Shown here piece after piece: positions 8,412 to 15,680 of a stretch of 41,617 nt of DNA. The stretch covers positions 1 to 41,617 of the forward strand of contig JACQCT010000033.1 of assembly GCA_016201435.1 (NCBI GenBank), in the 5' to 3' direction. The notes under the pieces are model-generated. The model had not been told where the DNA came from and did no database searches. It saw only the letters and a list, made by a program, of their open reading frames with translations. The position numbers were made by a program, and so were the translations under genes. This DNA comes from Nitrososphaerota archaeon. Lineage in GTDB: Archaea > Thermoproteota > Nitrososphaeria > Nitrososphaerales > Nitrosopumilaceae. The first letter of the stretch is position 1; each line of letters opens with the position of its first letter.

Positions 8412-9389
8412 CTGACTAAATTTATTCGTCGCCTACAAAAAATTGGCAGTAGCATTCTAGTTTCACTACCAAAAGAATGGATTGATACAAACAAGCTAGA
8501 AAAAAGTGATGAGGTTGAAATAGAAACCGGTTCAGACAGCCTTTCCATTACTCCATCAGGAGATGTCAGACCACCAAAGGAAGTAACAATATCATACCCT
8601 GTTTCAAAAGAAGAAAATGTTATTGCAGATATTACAGGTGCTTATCTTCTTGGATATGATATAATCAAGATCAAGGGCAAATCAACCATTTCTATTGAAG
8701 ACAGAGAAAAGATCAGAACATCAATGCGTAGATTGGTTGGTATGGAAATTGTAGACGAAGACTCGGCAAATGTAAATGTACATTTTTTATTGGATGCAAC
8801 AACACTTAGTCCAGAAAAAATTCTAAAACGCATGAGCACAATTGCACTTGGAATGTTTCGTGATACATTAAACACATTGACATCTGGTGACAAGACTGTA
8901 CTGCAAACAATGGTAAATCGTGATGATGAAATAGATAGACAGTATTTCCTGCTTGTAAGATTGATTCGAAGTACAATGGTTGACAAGAAGCTTGCTAACG
9001 CATTAAATCTTGAAAACATTGACATTTTAGATTACAGAATAGCAGCAAATCTTCTTGAGGCTGCAGGTGATACTATAGTAGAGCTTGCTAATTCACTTAC
9101 AGGTTTATCATTAATGCCAGCTGATATCAAAAAGATCTATGATGTTGCAAAAGAAATTGAAAAAATTCATGAAAAGTCAATTGAGGCATTCATTAGTCAT
9201 AACAGATCGCATGCAATTGAAGCTATTGCACTACATAGAACATATCATAAGAAAATTTCCGAGATTCGCTCCTTACTTGAGACAAAAAAACGAACTTCAA
9301 TTGATCTGTTTGATATCGTTTATTCCTTTGATAGGATTGCGCGCTGTTGGAACGATATAGCTGATCTTGTAAAGCCAGTTTACACATAA
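8412..9389 (+). CDS. AbrB/SpoVT-PhoU domain phosphate uptake regulator, apparent CTG start
   Basis: A 325-residue regulator. The first ~50 residues (TKFIRRLQKIGSSILVSLP, then a swapped-hairpin pattern) form an AbrB/SpoVT-type DNA-binding domain. Two PhoU-like three-helix units follow at about 115-320. Archaeal proteins of this type are annotated as phosphate uptake regulators. The first in-frame ATG is only at 8724, which would remove the whole DNA-binding domain and part of the conserved core. Between the in-frame TGA at 8403-8405 and 8724 there is no ATG, GTG or TTG. The only start-like codon at the expected N-terminus is CTG at 8412, directly before TKF where homologues have Met. CTG initiation is therefore the best reading. 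Confidence 0.8.
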   Translation: MTKFIRRLQKIGSSILVSLPKEWIDTNKLEKSDEVEIETGSDSLSITPSGDVRPPKEVTISYPVSKEENVIADITGAYLLGYDIIKIKGKSTISIEDREKIRTSMRRLVGMEIVDEDSANVNVHFLLDATTLSPEKILKRMSTIALGMFRDTLNTLTSGDKTVLQTMVNRDDEIDRQYFLLVRLIRSTMVDKKLANALNLENIDILDYRIAANLLEAAGDTIVELANSLTGLSLMPADIKKIYDVAKEIEKIHEKSIEAFISHNRSHAIEAIALHRTYHKKISEIRSLLETKKRTSIDLFDIVYSFDRIARCWNDIADLVKPVYT

Positions 9390-9452
9390 CCGTAATTCAA
9401 ACGTCATTTGAGCATGTTTTATACCCATAAAAGACAACACGAAGGGAATAAA

Positions 9453-9517
9453 GTGAAAGATGTCCAAAATGTAAAGTACAAGAACTCAACGTTCAATTCA
9501 AGACAATAGACGTCTGA
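9453..9517 (+). pseudogene. Possible decayed tiny zinc-ribbon gene
   Basis: In the 168-bp gap after the PhoU gene, one frame (9452-9517) reads SERCPKCKVQELNVQFKTIDV and then TGA. This CPKC zinc-ribbon-like start has no start codon in frame. A GTG at 9453 is one base out of frame with it, and a TATA-like TTTTATAC at 9417-9424 lies 30 nt upstream. A one-base deletion in a former small CxxC protein gene would explain this. The evidence is thin because the frame is very short. Confidence 0.25.
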
Positions 9518-9528
9518 ATCGTGAGCAA

Positions 9529-9537
9529 TTTATTTAA
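9529..9537 (+). promoter_or_regulatory. TATA box of the FN3 membrane-protein gene
   Basis: TTTATTTAA centred about 25 nt before the ATG at 9558. The spacing is that of a leaderless archaeal promoter. Upstream ATGs at 9551 and 9554 open only very short frames. Confidence 0.5.
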
Positions 9538-9557
9538 CCTCATAAAATACATGATGA

Positions 9558-11201
9558 ATGAAATTTAATCAATTTTTTGTCCCCGTAATTGTCTTTATTG
9601 TTATGATTGGAATTTGGACTATTGTACCAAGTATTGCTCATGCAATAACACCAACTCCAACAATAATACCAACAGATCTAACTGCAACAGCAGTCTCTCC
9701 AACCCAGATCAACCTTTCATGGAATGCACCAACACAAAACTATGGAAAAACTATCATTGGTTACAAAATTGAACAAAGGTTAAGCAGTGGTAAATATTTT
9801 ACATTAGTAGAAAACACAAACAAAATAATTACTACATATTCTCTGACTGGATTGACAACTGATACTACTTACACTTACAAAGTATCAGCAGTTTACTCTG
9901 ATGATACTAGTACAGATCCATCAAATGCAGCATCTGCAACTCCGACCAAAACATCTGTACCTCCACCAACTCCTTCGCTTACATCTCCAATTACAAATGT
10001 AAAATTTGATTTTACACCGTCTGATGGAACTACATTAACAACTGTTATAATAACACAAAGTGATTATCAACAATTACAATATCAAAAAAATTCTAGAAGT
10101 ATAATATCTAATGCGGTACCAACAACAGAAACAATAACTAATGATTTGGCTGGAATTCTAACATACCAGAATTACCATTTAAGCCCAGCTTCAGTACCTG
10201 GGCCACTTATGGCAAAAGCAGTCTCTCCAACTCAGATTACCCTTTCTTGGCTTCCACCATTAGAGAACTACGCACAAAAAATAATTGGTTACAAAATAGA
10301 CTTGAAACGAGTTCCAGGTGATTATGTCATAATAGATGATAATACAGGTAATAGTACTACAAAATATTCAATCATGGGTCTGAAGGCTGATACTACCTAC
10401 ACTTACAGAGTAGCAGCCATTTATTCTGATCATACTACTAGTAATCCATCAAACGAAGCTTCAACAATCACACTTCAATCATTACAGCTTCCACCTCAAC
10501 CTACGCCTTCACCATCACCAACTACAACACCTCCACAACCTACACCAACACCACAACCTGTGATGAATGTGAAATTTGACTTTACAGCATCTGATGGAAC
10601 TACATTAACATCTGTCATATTGACACAAAATGATTATCAACAATTCATAGTCATAAAAGATCCTAGAAGTTTAATTTCTAATGTAACAGAAACAACAAAT
10701 ACTATAAACAATAATCTGTCAGGTCTTCTTCGATATCAGACAATTCACTCTTCTCAAGAAACTACACCTTCACAACAAACAAACTATACTCCACCAGCTC
10801 CAACCAACACTGCTAATTTAGATAATAGACTAGTGGATGGTGTGATTACTGCAGTAGTAGCGTCAGGAGCAGTATCGATAATCACCTGGTTTGTTAGAAC
10901 GAAAATTGCAAAAAAAATAGCAAAAGAATACTACTTTACATTGGAAAAGATCATTGAAGATGGAACTCAGCATGTGAGAATTAGAAACAGCGGTCCTACA
11001 ATAGAAGACTGTATTATCTTATGTTCAGGAGTGGCATGTGTTTGGACTGACACAAAAACAGATAAACCAAGACACGTCTACGAGGGCAGTATTTCTGTAG
11101 TAAGATTACCTGATGAATTAGGACATAATCCATTGATTAGTGTCAAGAGTGGCAAGAAAGTTCTAAAAAAGACCCAACTTGATGATATGGCTTATGGCTA
11201 A
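9558..11201 (+). CDS. Membrane protein with duplicated FN3 + novel module and a cytoplasmic C-terminal domain
   Basis: A 547-residue protein. A signal or anchor helix spans about 7-28. An FN3 domain (about 35-130) is followed by a ~65-residue unit beginning NVKFDFTPSDGTTLT with SDYQQ and SIISN motifs. Both are then repeated: FN3 at about 213-310, a Pro/Thr linker, and the second unit NVKFDFTASDGTTLT with NDYQQ and SLISN. One transmembrane helix follows at about 430-450, then KIAKKIAKEYY and a ~90-residue domain (VRIRNSGPTIEDCIILC, GVACVWTD). By the positive-inside rule that last domain is cytoplasmic. An outside-repeat, inside-domain layout suggests surface sensing or anchoring, but no known signalling domain is recognised. 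The ATG at 9558 fits the TATA box. Confidence 0.75.
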   Translation: MKFNQFFVPVIVFIVMIGIWTIVPSIAHAITPTPTIIPTDLTATAVSPTQINLSWNAPTQNYGKTIIGYKIEQRLSSGKYFTLVENTNKIITTYSLTGLTTDTTYTYKVSAVYSDDTSTDPSNAASATPTKTSVPPPTPSLTSPITNVKFDFTPSDGTTLTTVIITQSDYQQLQYQKNSRSIISNAVPTTETITNDLAGILTYQNYHLSPASVPGPLMAKAVSPTQITLSWLPPLENYAQKIIGYKIDLKRVPGDYVIIDDNTGNSTTKYSIMGLKADTTYTYRVAAIYSDHTTSNPSNEASTITLQSLQLPPQPTPSPSPTTTPPQPTPTPQPVMNVKFDFTASDGTTLTSVILTQNDYQQFIVIKDPRSLISNVTETTNTINNNLSGLLRYQTIHSSQETTPSQQTNYTPPAPTNTANLDNRLVDGVITAVVASGAVSIITWFVRTKIAKKIAKEYYFTLEKIIEDGTQHVRIRNSGPTIEDCIILCSGVACVWTDTKTDKPRHVYEGSISVVRLPDELGHNPLISVKSGKKVLKKTQLDDMAYG

Positions 11202-11228
11202 ATATGCCTAAATAAATAAAAATTAATT

Positions 11229-11235
11229 AAAAAAA
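11229..11235 (-). terminator. T-run terminator of the Gln-rich secreted-protein gene
   Basis: Seven A residues on the plus strand are a T7 run in the sense of the minus-strand gene, 8 nt after its stop codon. Archaeal termination commonly needs only T-rich tracts. No hairpin is evident. Confidence 0.4.
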
Positions 11236-11242
11236 TTGGGGT

Positions 11243-11914
11243 TTATGCGTTTCTATTCAACTTTCCATCTTTGTTGAATAAGCTCTGGATTTTTGCATTT
11301 GCAAGATTGTATTTGACATTCAAGTTCTTGTTGATGCTTACCAGTTGGTCTTTGTGGACTGCAGCTGCATTATTGTATGCCTGCAAAGCTTCTTGCATGG
11401 TACCACCATTTTTAAGCACTTGATTCATTGCGTTTCTTGCATTCTGGATCTTTTGTTGCATGAAATTAAATTGATCCCAGAAAAGATTCTGTGTAGAATT
11501 GTTCACATGTGTTACAAAGCTGGCATATGCATTTTTTGGAGCAGTTAGATCATTTCCATTATTCAACCCGGCAAGATCATTTTGCAAATACGCATTTGCA
11601 ATTTTACGTTGTTGCTCTATGAACTGGTTTTGTTGATCTACTATCTGTTGTTTTTGTTGCATTGCAGCATATCTTTGCTTGAATAATTCTATGTTTTCAA
11701 GAATTTTCATTTCGGTAGGGTTGTTCTTTATTGCATCTGTAGCTAATATTGTATTGGTATTACTTGCTCCAGTATCAGCCCAAGCAAATCCAAAATTTGT
11801 TACAACTATTAGCACTGCAAAAACACTTGCAAAAACGTATAGTTGATTTCTCTTATTCATTTTCTTACCTTTGTCATTAGTTTGTATTTCTCTATTTTCT
11901 ATGGTTCCAATCAT
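11243..11914 (-). CDS. Secreted or anchored Gln/Asn-rich coiled-coil protein of unknown function, downstream of a hammerhead motif
   Basis: A 223-residue protein with a charged N-terminus, a hydrophobic signal segment at about 25-45 ending AWA, then an almost wholly helical region rich in Gln and Asn (MQQKQQIVDQQNQFIEQQ) with coiled-coil character. No known family or catalytic motif was recognised; it is probably exported. An internal Met at residue 19 (11860) would also give a good signal peptide. The ATG at 11914 is preferred because a strong Shine-Dalgarno GAGGTG lies 8 nt before it. Just upstream on the same strand is a complete hammerhead ribozyme motif whose cleavage would leave a 27-nt leader containing that Shine-Dalgarno. 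The AN1-like gene lies upstream in the same direction. Confidence 0.75.
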   Translation of the reverse strand: MIGTIENREIQTNDKGKKMNKRNQLYVFASVFAVLIVVTNFGFAWADTGASNTNTILATDAIKNNPTEMKILENIELFKQRYAAMQQKQQIVDQQNQFIEQQRKIANAYLQNDLAGLNNGNDLTAPKNAYASFVTHVNNSTQNLFWDQFNFMQQKIQNARNAMNQVLKNGGTMQEALQAYNNAAAVHKDQLVSINKNLNVKYNLANAKIQSLFNKDGKLNRNA

Positions 11915-11922
11915 TCTATTTT

Positions 11923-11928
11923 CACCTC
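11923..11928 (-). promoter_or_regulatory. Shine-Dalgarno of the Gln-rich protein gene
   Basis: GAGGTG on the minus strand, 8 nt before the ATG at 11914. It lies 13 nt after the predicted ribozyme cleavage point, so it would be retained in the cleaved mRNA. Most nearby first genes of transcripts appear leaderless, which makes a leader with a strong Shine-Dalgarno notable. Confidence 0.65.
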
Positions 11929-11937
11929 ACTGGTTTC

Positions 11938-11988
11938 TCCCGACAAACAAACGTTGTTTCGTCCGAGTTTCACGGACTCATCAGGGGA
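11938..11988 (-). ncRNA. Type I hammerhead self-cleaving ribozyme (candidate)
   Basis: Read 5' to 3' on the minus strand. Stem I 5' strand is UCCC (11988-11985). Core box 1 is CUGAUGA (11984-11978). Stem II is GUCCG (11977-11973) with loop UGAAACU and CGGAC (11965-11961), five perfect pairs. Core box 2 is GAA (11960-11958) plus A15.1 at 11957. Stem III is ACAA (11957-11954) paired with UUGU (11946-11943), with a possible extra C-G pair across a bulged U. The cleavage triplet GUC ends at 11942. Stem I 3' strand is GGGA (11941-11938), fully complementary to UCCC. All invariant hammerhead positions are present, stems II and III are closed and stem I is open, which is type I. Cleavage is predicted between 11942 and 11941. 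The motif starts 24 nt after the AN1 gene stop and ends 24 nt before the next ATG. Confidence 0.85.
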
Positions 11989-12011
11989 TTTTTTGTTTAG
12001 TTCTTCTGTTA

Positions 12012-12242
12012 TCATAAGGATCGCATCACTGCTTCCAGCACATTCATTAAACCATTCTTAACGTCGTCTCGAAGAATTGTGCGGATGATTTTGTGATATT
12101 CATTACTACATTCACCAGAGTGTGAGAGCAGATGCCTATTGCAAAAAGCGTATCCACAAGTCACACATAGTTTTGTGCAGTTTTGTGAACATGTACTGCA
12201 TTGCGATTTCTCAATGCGTTCAATTGTTGGTATTGCTGTCAT
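12012..12242 (-). CDS. AN1-like zinc-finger protein
   Basis: A 76-residue protein starting at ATG 12242. An upstream in-frame ATG at 12284 is less likely because a TATA box lies at 12262-12270. Metal ligands are visible in an AN1/B-box-like order: C15, C18, C26, C29, C34, H37, H41 and C45. Spacing near the end (C-x2-H-x3-H-x3-C) differs slightly from classic AN1 (H-x5-H-x-C). A ~30-residue helical tail follows. Small AN1-type fingers are common in archaea and eukaryotes, where some act in stress or ubiquitin pathways; the role here is unknown. The stop codon lies 24 nt before the hammerhead motif, so the two features may share a transcript. Confidence 0.75.
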   Translation of the reverse strand: MTAIPTIERIEKSQCSTCSQNCTKLCVTCGYAFCNRHLLSHSGECSNEYHKIIRTILRDDVKNGLMNVLEAVMRSL

Positions 12243-12261
12243 GACCCCACTTAGCTGAAAA

Positions 12262-12270
12262 ATTATAAAT
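12262..12270 (-). promoter_or_regulatory. TATA box of the AN1-like gene
   Basis: ATTATAAAT on the plus strand (ATTTATAAT in gene sense), centred about 24 nt before the ATG at 12242. It supports a leaderless start at 12242 rather than 12284. Confidence 0.5.
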
Positions 12271-12312
12271 CCGTTAGACCACATTTTGCAACAAAAAATC
12301 CGGAAGTTGCAC

Positions 12313-12340
12313 TTTTACGAGCACTACATAGTGCGTAAAA
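12313..12340. repeat. Strong imperfect palindrome / hairpin in a divergent promoter region
   Basis: TTTTAC, then a 2-base GA bulge, then GCACTA, CA, TAGTGC and GTAAAA. Both arms (6 + 6 bp) pair perfectly apart from the bulge. It lies between the TATA box of the AN1-like gene (minus) and that of the HTH regulator gene (plus). A second inverted repeat, TGCAAC at 12287-12292 with GTTGCA at 12306-12311, is adjacent. The palindrome could be an operator for a dimeric regulator such as the neighbouring HTH protein. Confidence 0.6.
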
Positions 12341-12404
12341 ACACCAGTTCAACATTTTTGTGACAAAACTGTAGTAAATATTTTTAATATTAGTATGGCA
12401 GCTT

Positions 12405-13172
12405 ATGAGCATGGTAGGTAGGAATACAGATAGTCCTGACAATGTAGTACCTGTAAAAAACATGACCAAGAATGGCATTGGCCCTCTTGATTTACTTATT
12501 CTTCATGTACTACAAAGTGGTGCGACTCCGGATACGGCAAACAAGGAACTTGAAAAATACGGCTATGTACTTTCACGTGATAATGTTAAAAACAGGGTGG
12601 ATGAACTCATAAAAAAAGGCGTCATTATAGAGCATAACGACACAGGAGACAGTAAGAAAGATGACAAAATAAAGTGGATTCTATTAGATCCAAGCAAATT
12701 ATTTGATAACCAATGGTATACTTTCATAAAATCACAGAATCCGCTTTATGAACGAAGAGTAATTCCGTACTCTGAGATGTATGGTAATTTAGTTGAAATA
12801 AGCAGAGAATACGGTATAGTGACAGCGATAGACCTTGTTCAGGGAGAAGGTCAAAACTATGATTTTATCTTAAGAATTGCCACAAATGAGCTAACTCTTT
12901 TTGAAGAATTAATTGAAAAAATCAGGTCACTTGGATGGGTTCATTCTGTTGATAGTAAACCCATTCACGTACTCGAAGGCATAGGTCTATCCAAGAATAA
13001 TCTGACCAAAGTGCGCGCAAACTATTTTTATGAACCGATAAAACTTCCTGACTTTGAAACATATCTGAAGAGTATAAAACAAGTATTTCGTGCATACGAC
13101 ACTTACATTAAAGAAGAAGGTTCATCAAAACAAAAAATTACTAGAAAAAAAGACGACGATGATATTGCTTGA
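12405..13172 (+). CDS. Winged-helix / Lrp-like transcriptional regulator
   Basis: A 255-residue protein. The N-terminal ~90 residues fit a winged helix (GPLDLLILHVLQSGATP, then KYGYVLSRDNVKNRVDELIKKGVI). A central region of about 120 residues (EISREYGIVTAIDLVQGEGQ, then RSLGWVHSV) has the alternating pattern of an Lrp/RAM-like ligand or dimer domain. The tail is lysine- and aspartate-rich. No specific regulon is recognisable. TATA-like sequence at 12376-12392 suits a leaderless start at ATG 12405 or, by spacing, ATG 12411. The hairpin at 12313-12340 lies upstream and could be its operator. The methyltransferase gene overlaps or abuts its end. Confidence 0.65.
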   Translation: MSMVGRNTDSPDNVVPVKNMTKNGIGPLDLLILHVLQSGATPDTANKELEKYGYVLSRDNVKNRVDELIKKGVIIEHNDTGDSKKDDKIKWILLDPSKLFDNQWYTFIKSQNPLYERRVIPYSEMYGNLVEISREYGIVTAIDLVQGEGQNYDFILRIATNELTLFEELIEKIRSLGWVHSVDSKPIHVLEGIGLSKNNLTKVRANYFYEPIKLPDFETYLKSIKQVFRAYDTYIKEEGSSKQKITRKKDDDDIA

Positions 13173-13180
13173 GCTATAAA

Positions 13181-14347
13181 ATGATGGCATCACAACTTCA
13201 CAAAAATTTAATAGCAATGTGTCCAATGTGTGGTTTTCCTCTTAAGTTCAAAAATAAAAATTCATTATTAGAACATGAATTAGATCTTAAATGTACTAAA
13301 TGTGATTCAACATATTCTTTTAAGAATGACTATCTGAATTTATTACCGCCAAAAATAAGAAAGGAAATTTGTACAAGAGGAATTTTAGAACGAAAAATCA
13401 AAGATAAATTTCACATGAATCAGCTTTCCAAAAATGAACAAGATCTAGTCAAAGGAATACTGGCCAGTAAATATATGGCAAAACAATACTTTAGAAATGT
13501 AGTTCATCCAACACATGCAGCGTGGTCAGCTCGCTCTTACGAACGATTTGAAGACATTTTCATTCTAAGTTATCTAGATAATCTGTTGAAGAATAAGGAA
13601 GTTACTTTCATTGATGCTGGTTCTGGTCCAGGTAGATATCTCATATTGTTAGGATCTAAGATTAGCATGAATTCATGCAAGGAATTAAAAAGAAATTCAG
13701 AAACTGCTCCACTTTACAAATATGATAAGGTATATGATAAGAATTTGCGCAATATTATTGGAATTGATTATTCGGAAGAAATGACATTGCATTCTGCGCG
13801 ATTACTAAAAAAATATGGACTTGATCAATATCTAAACGAGAGAATATTTCCAATCACAGGTATCATACAGAATTTTAATCTTAATCAACAAGCGCTTGAT
13901 CAAACCCACAAAGTAATCGTATGCGCTTTTCAAACATTAGGTAATCAGGAAAACATGGATTTACAAGTGCAATTATTGGAATCAATGAAGAAATTGGCTT
14001 TGCCACATGGTACAATAATAGTTTCAGTTTTTAATAAAAAACTCTTTAAAGATTTTGGATTAAAAACCTTCTATGGAAGAGAAGTAAAACAAACTGTTGG
14101 AGAAATAATAACTTCAAAACAAGATGAAAATAATTCTATACTTAGAACAAAAAAAGGTATTTATTCAAAATGGTTCTCAAAAGATGATTTAGAACAACTA
14201 TTCAAAAAGGCAAAGATACCCAACTATAAAATAATGGATGAAAATTCGTTACAACCCATTACTGGTTATGAACAATATTTGAAGGTGGAAGAACAACAAA
14301 AGGATGTATTTCCTAGAGCTATAATTGGATTGGCTGAAGTAAGCTGA
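13181..14347 (+). CDS. SAM-dependent methyltransferase with N-terminal zinc ribbon
   Basis: A protein of about 388 residues. The N-terminal 60 residues hold a zinc ribbon (CPMCGFP, then CTKCDSTYSF) like the Trm112-type or RlmA-type N-terminal finger. The Rossmann methyltransferase domain begins at FIDAGSGPGRYLI (motif I, SAM binding), with IGIDYSEEM as the acidic ribose-binding strand. The substrate is not predictable; a zinc ribbon of this type suits RNA or small-molecule methylation. The frame is open from a TTG at 13169 that overlaps the regulator's stop (TTGA), an alternative coupled start; ATG at 13181 is chosen as more usual. Probably co-transcribed with the HTH gene. Confidence 0.75.
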   Translation: MMASQLHKNLIAMCPMCGFPLKFKNKNSLLEHELDLKCTKCDSTYSFKNDYLNLLPPKIRKEICTRGILERKIKDKFHMNQLSKNEQDLVKGILASKYMAKQYFRNVVHPTHAAWSARSYERFEDIFILSYLDNLLKNKEVTFIDAGSGPGRYLILLGSKISMNSCKELKRNSETAPLYKYDKVYDKNLRNIIGIDYSEEMTLHSARLLKKYGLDQYLNERIFPITGIIQNFNLNQQALDQTHKVIVCAFQTLGNQENMDLQVQLLESMKKLALPHGTIIVSVFNKKLFKDFGLKTFYGREVKQTVGEIITSKQDENNSILRTKKGIYSKWFSKDDLEQLFKKAKIPNYKIMDENSLQPITGYEQYLKVEEQQKDVFPRAIIGLAEVS

Positions 14348-14475
14348 GAACACAACAGTTTTAATTTTATACTTTAATCTTACGTAGAAATCTTACTGAT
14401 AAATTCTATTTTCATATCTTTAATTCGAATGATTTGTAAGCAATCTTCAAATAAAATCAAATTAAATGTCTAGAA

Positions 14476-15657
14476 TTGCTTGAGACAAAATTTTGCATTT
14501 TAGGTTTGATATTGGCAATAGGTGTTGGTATTTTTATACACCCTTCATTTGCTGATACTCAAGTTATCATACCACTTGGTGCATCTAATACAAACGCACC
14601 TTTTTCCTTATCGCCATCTGTACTTGCTGTAAAAACAAATGAAACAGTAACATGGCAAAACAATGATGTTGCTAGTCACACAGTAACAACAGGTACAACT
14701 TCACTTGGATTTGATGGAAGAATTGATAGTGGAGTGATTGCTGCTGGCAAATCATTTTCTTACAAGTTTGACAAAGCAGGAGTATATGGATATTATTGTC
14801 TATTTCATCCGTGGATGACAGGAGTGGTTAATGTAGGAAGCAGCTCCACGATTCAACCAGTAGATACAATTTCTTTTTCAACTGACAAGCTATCATATCA
14901 TAACGGTGACTCCATATTGATTTCAGGCCAAGTTTCAAATTTTATTCCAAATGAACAAGTTGCTGTCTGGATAACAAATCTTCAGGGAGTTGCAGTAGCA
15001 ATTACTCATACACAAACTGAATCTGGAAATGATTTTTCCATTAGTATACCTGCTGGTGGTGGTTTGTGGGAATCAGGTGATACCTACAAAGTATATGCTC
15101 AGTATGGCTCTAGAAGCTCTATTGCCTCAATAGATATTGCTTTTGAACCAAAAATCTATACCAAAGTAAATGTATCTCAAATCACACTTGCTCCACTAAA
15201 ACAAATCAAATCAGGAGTAAGTATAGATAATATTCAATGTGGTACTGATCTTGTACTTGTAATAAAAACAGAAGATGGCTTTCCAGCTTGTGTAAAATCT
15301 GATACTGCTACAAAACTTTTTGCAAGGGGATGGGCACAATCAATTTCCGGAACTAATCAAACATCAAATCAAACTGTGACATTAGAACAAAACAATCAAA
15401 AAATTTCTCTCAAAAAAGGAGAAAGCTTCCTATTGAAGCTTGGAAATAATTACAACTGGAATATTGACATAAGTGACCAAACCGTTGTAAGCAGAGTAAT
15501 CAATATGATGGTGATAAATGGTGCTCAGGGAATCTATGAAGCTCATAACCCTGGAACTGTAACACTCACTGCACAAGGTGATCCATTCTGCCTAAGCTCA
15601 ATTCCTAGATGCGCCATGCCTTCGATCTTATTTAGAGTAAACATCACAGTTACATGA
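14476..15657 (+). CDS. Secreted plastocyanin-like (type I copper) protein with chagasin-like C-terminus
   Basis: A 393-residue exported protein with signal peptide at about 6-26. The first domain (about 28-122) is a cupredoxin with all four type I copper ligands: H68 (ASHTVTTG), C108 (YYCLFH), H111 and M114. Small blue copper proteins are abundant in ammonia-oxidising archaea as electron carriers. A middle Ig-like domain (about 128-225) and a linker follow. The C-terminal ~85 residues (ISLKKGESFLLKLGNNYNW, then NPGTVTLTAQG) resemble the chagasin/I42 protease-inhibitor fold (inference). Start is TTG at 14476, 25 nt after a TATA-like AAATAAAAT. The nearby ATG at 14466 is out of frame and stops after five codons. 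Confidence 0.8.
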   Translation: MLETKFCILGLILAIGVGIFIHPSFADTQVIIPLGASNTNAPFSLSPSVLAVKTNETVTWQNNDVASHTVTTGTTSLGFDGRIDSGVIAAGKSFSYKFDKAGVYGYYCLFHPWMTGVVNVGSSSTIQPVDTISFSTDKLSYHNGDSILISGQVSNFIPNEQVAVWITNLQGVAVAITHTQTESGNDFSISIPAGGGLWESGDTYKVYAQYGSRSSIASIDIAFEPKIYTKVNVSQITLAPLKQIKSGVSIDNIQCGTDLVLVIKTEDGFPACVKSDTATKLFARGWAQSISGTNQTSNQTVTLEQNNQKISLKKGESFLLKLGNNYNWNIDISDQTVVSRVINMMVINGAQGIYEAHNPGTVTLTAQGDPFCLSSIPRCAMPSILFRVNITVT

Positions 15658-15680
15658 TATGCAATTTTAGAAAAATAATT

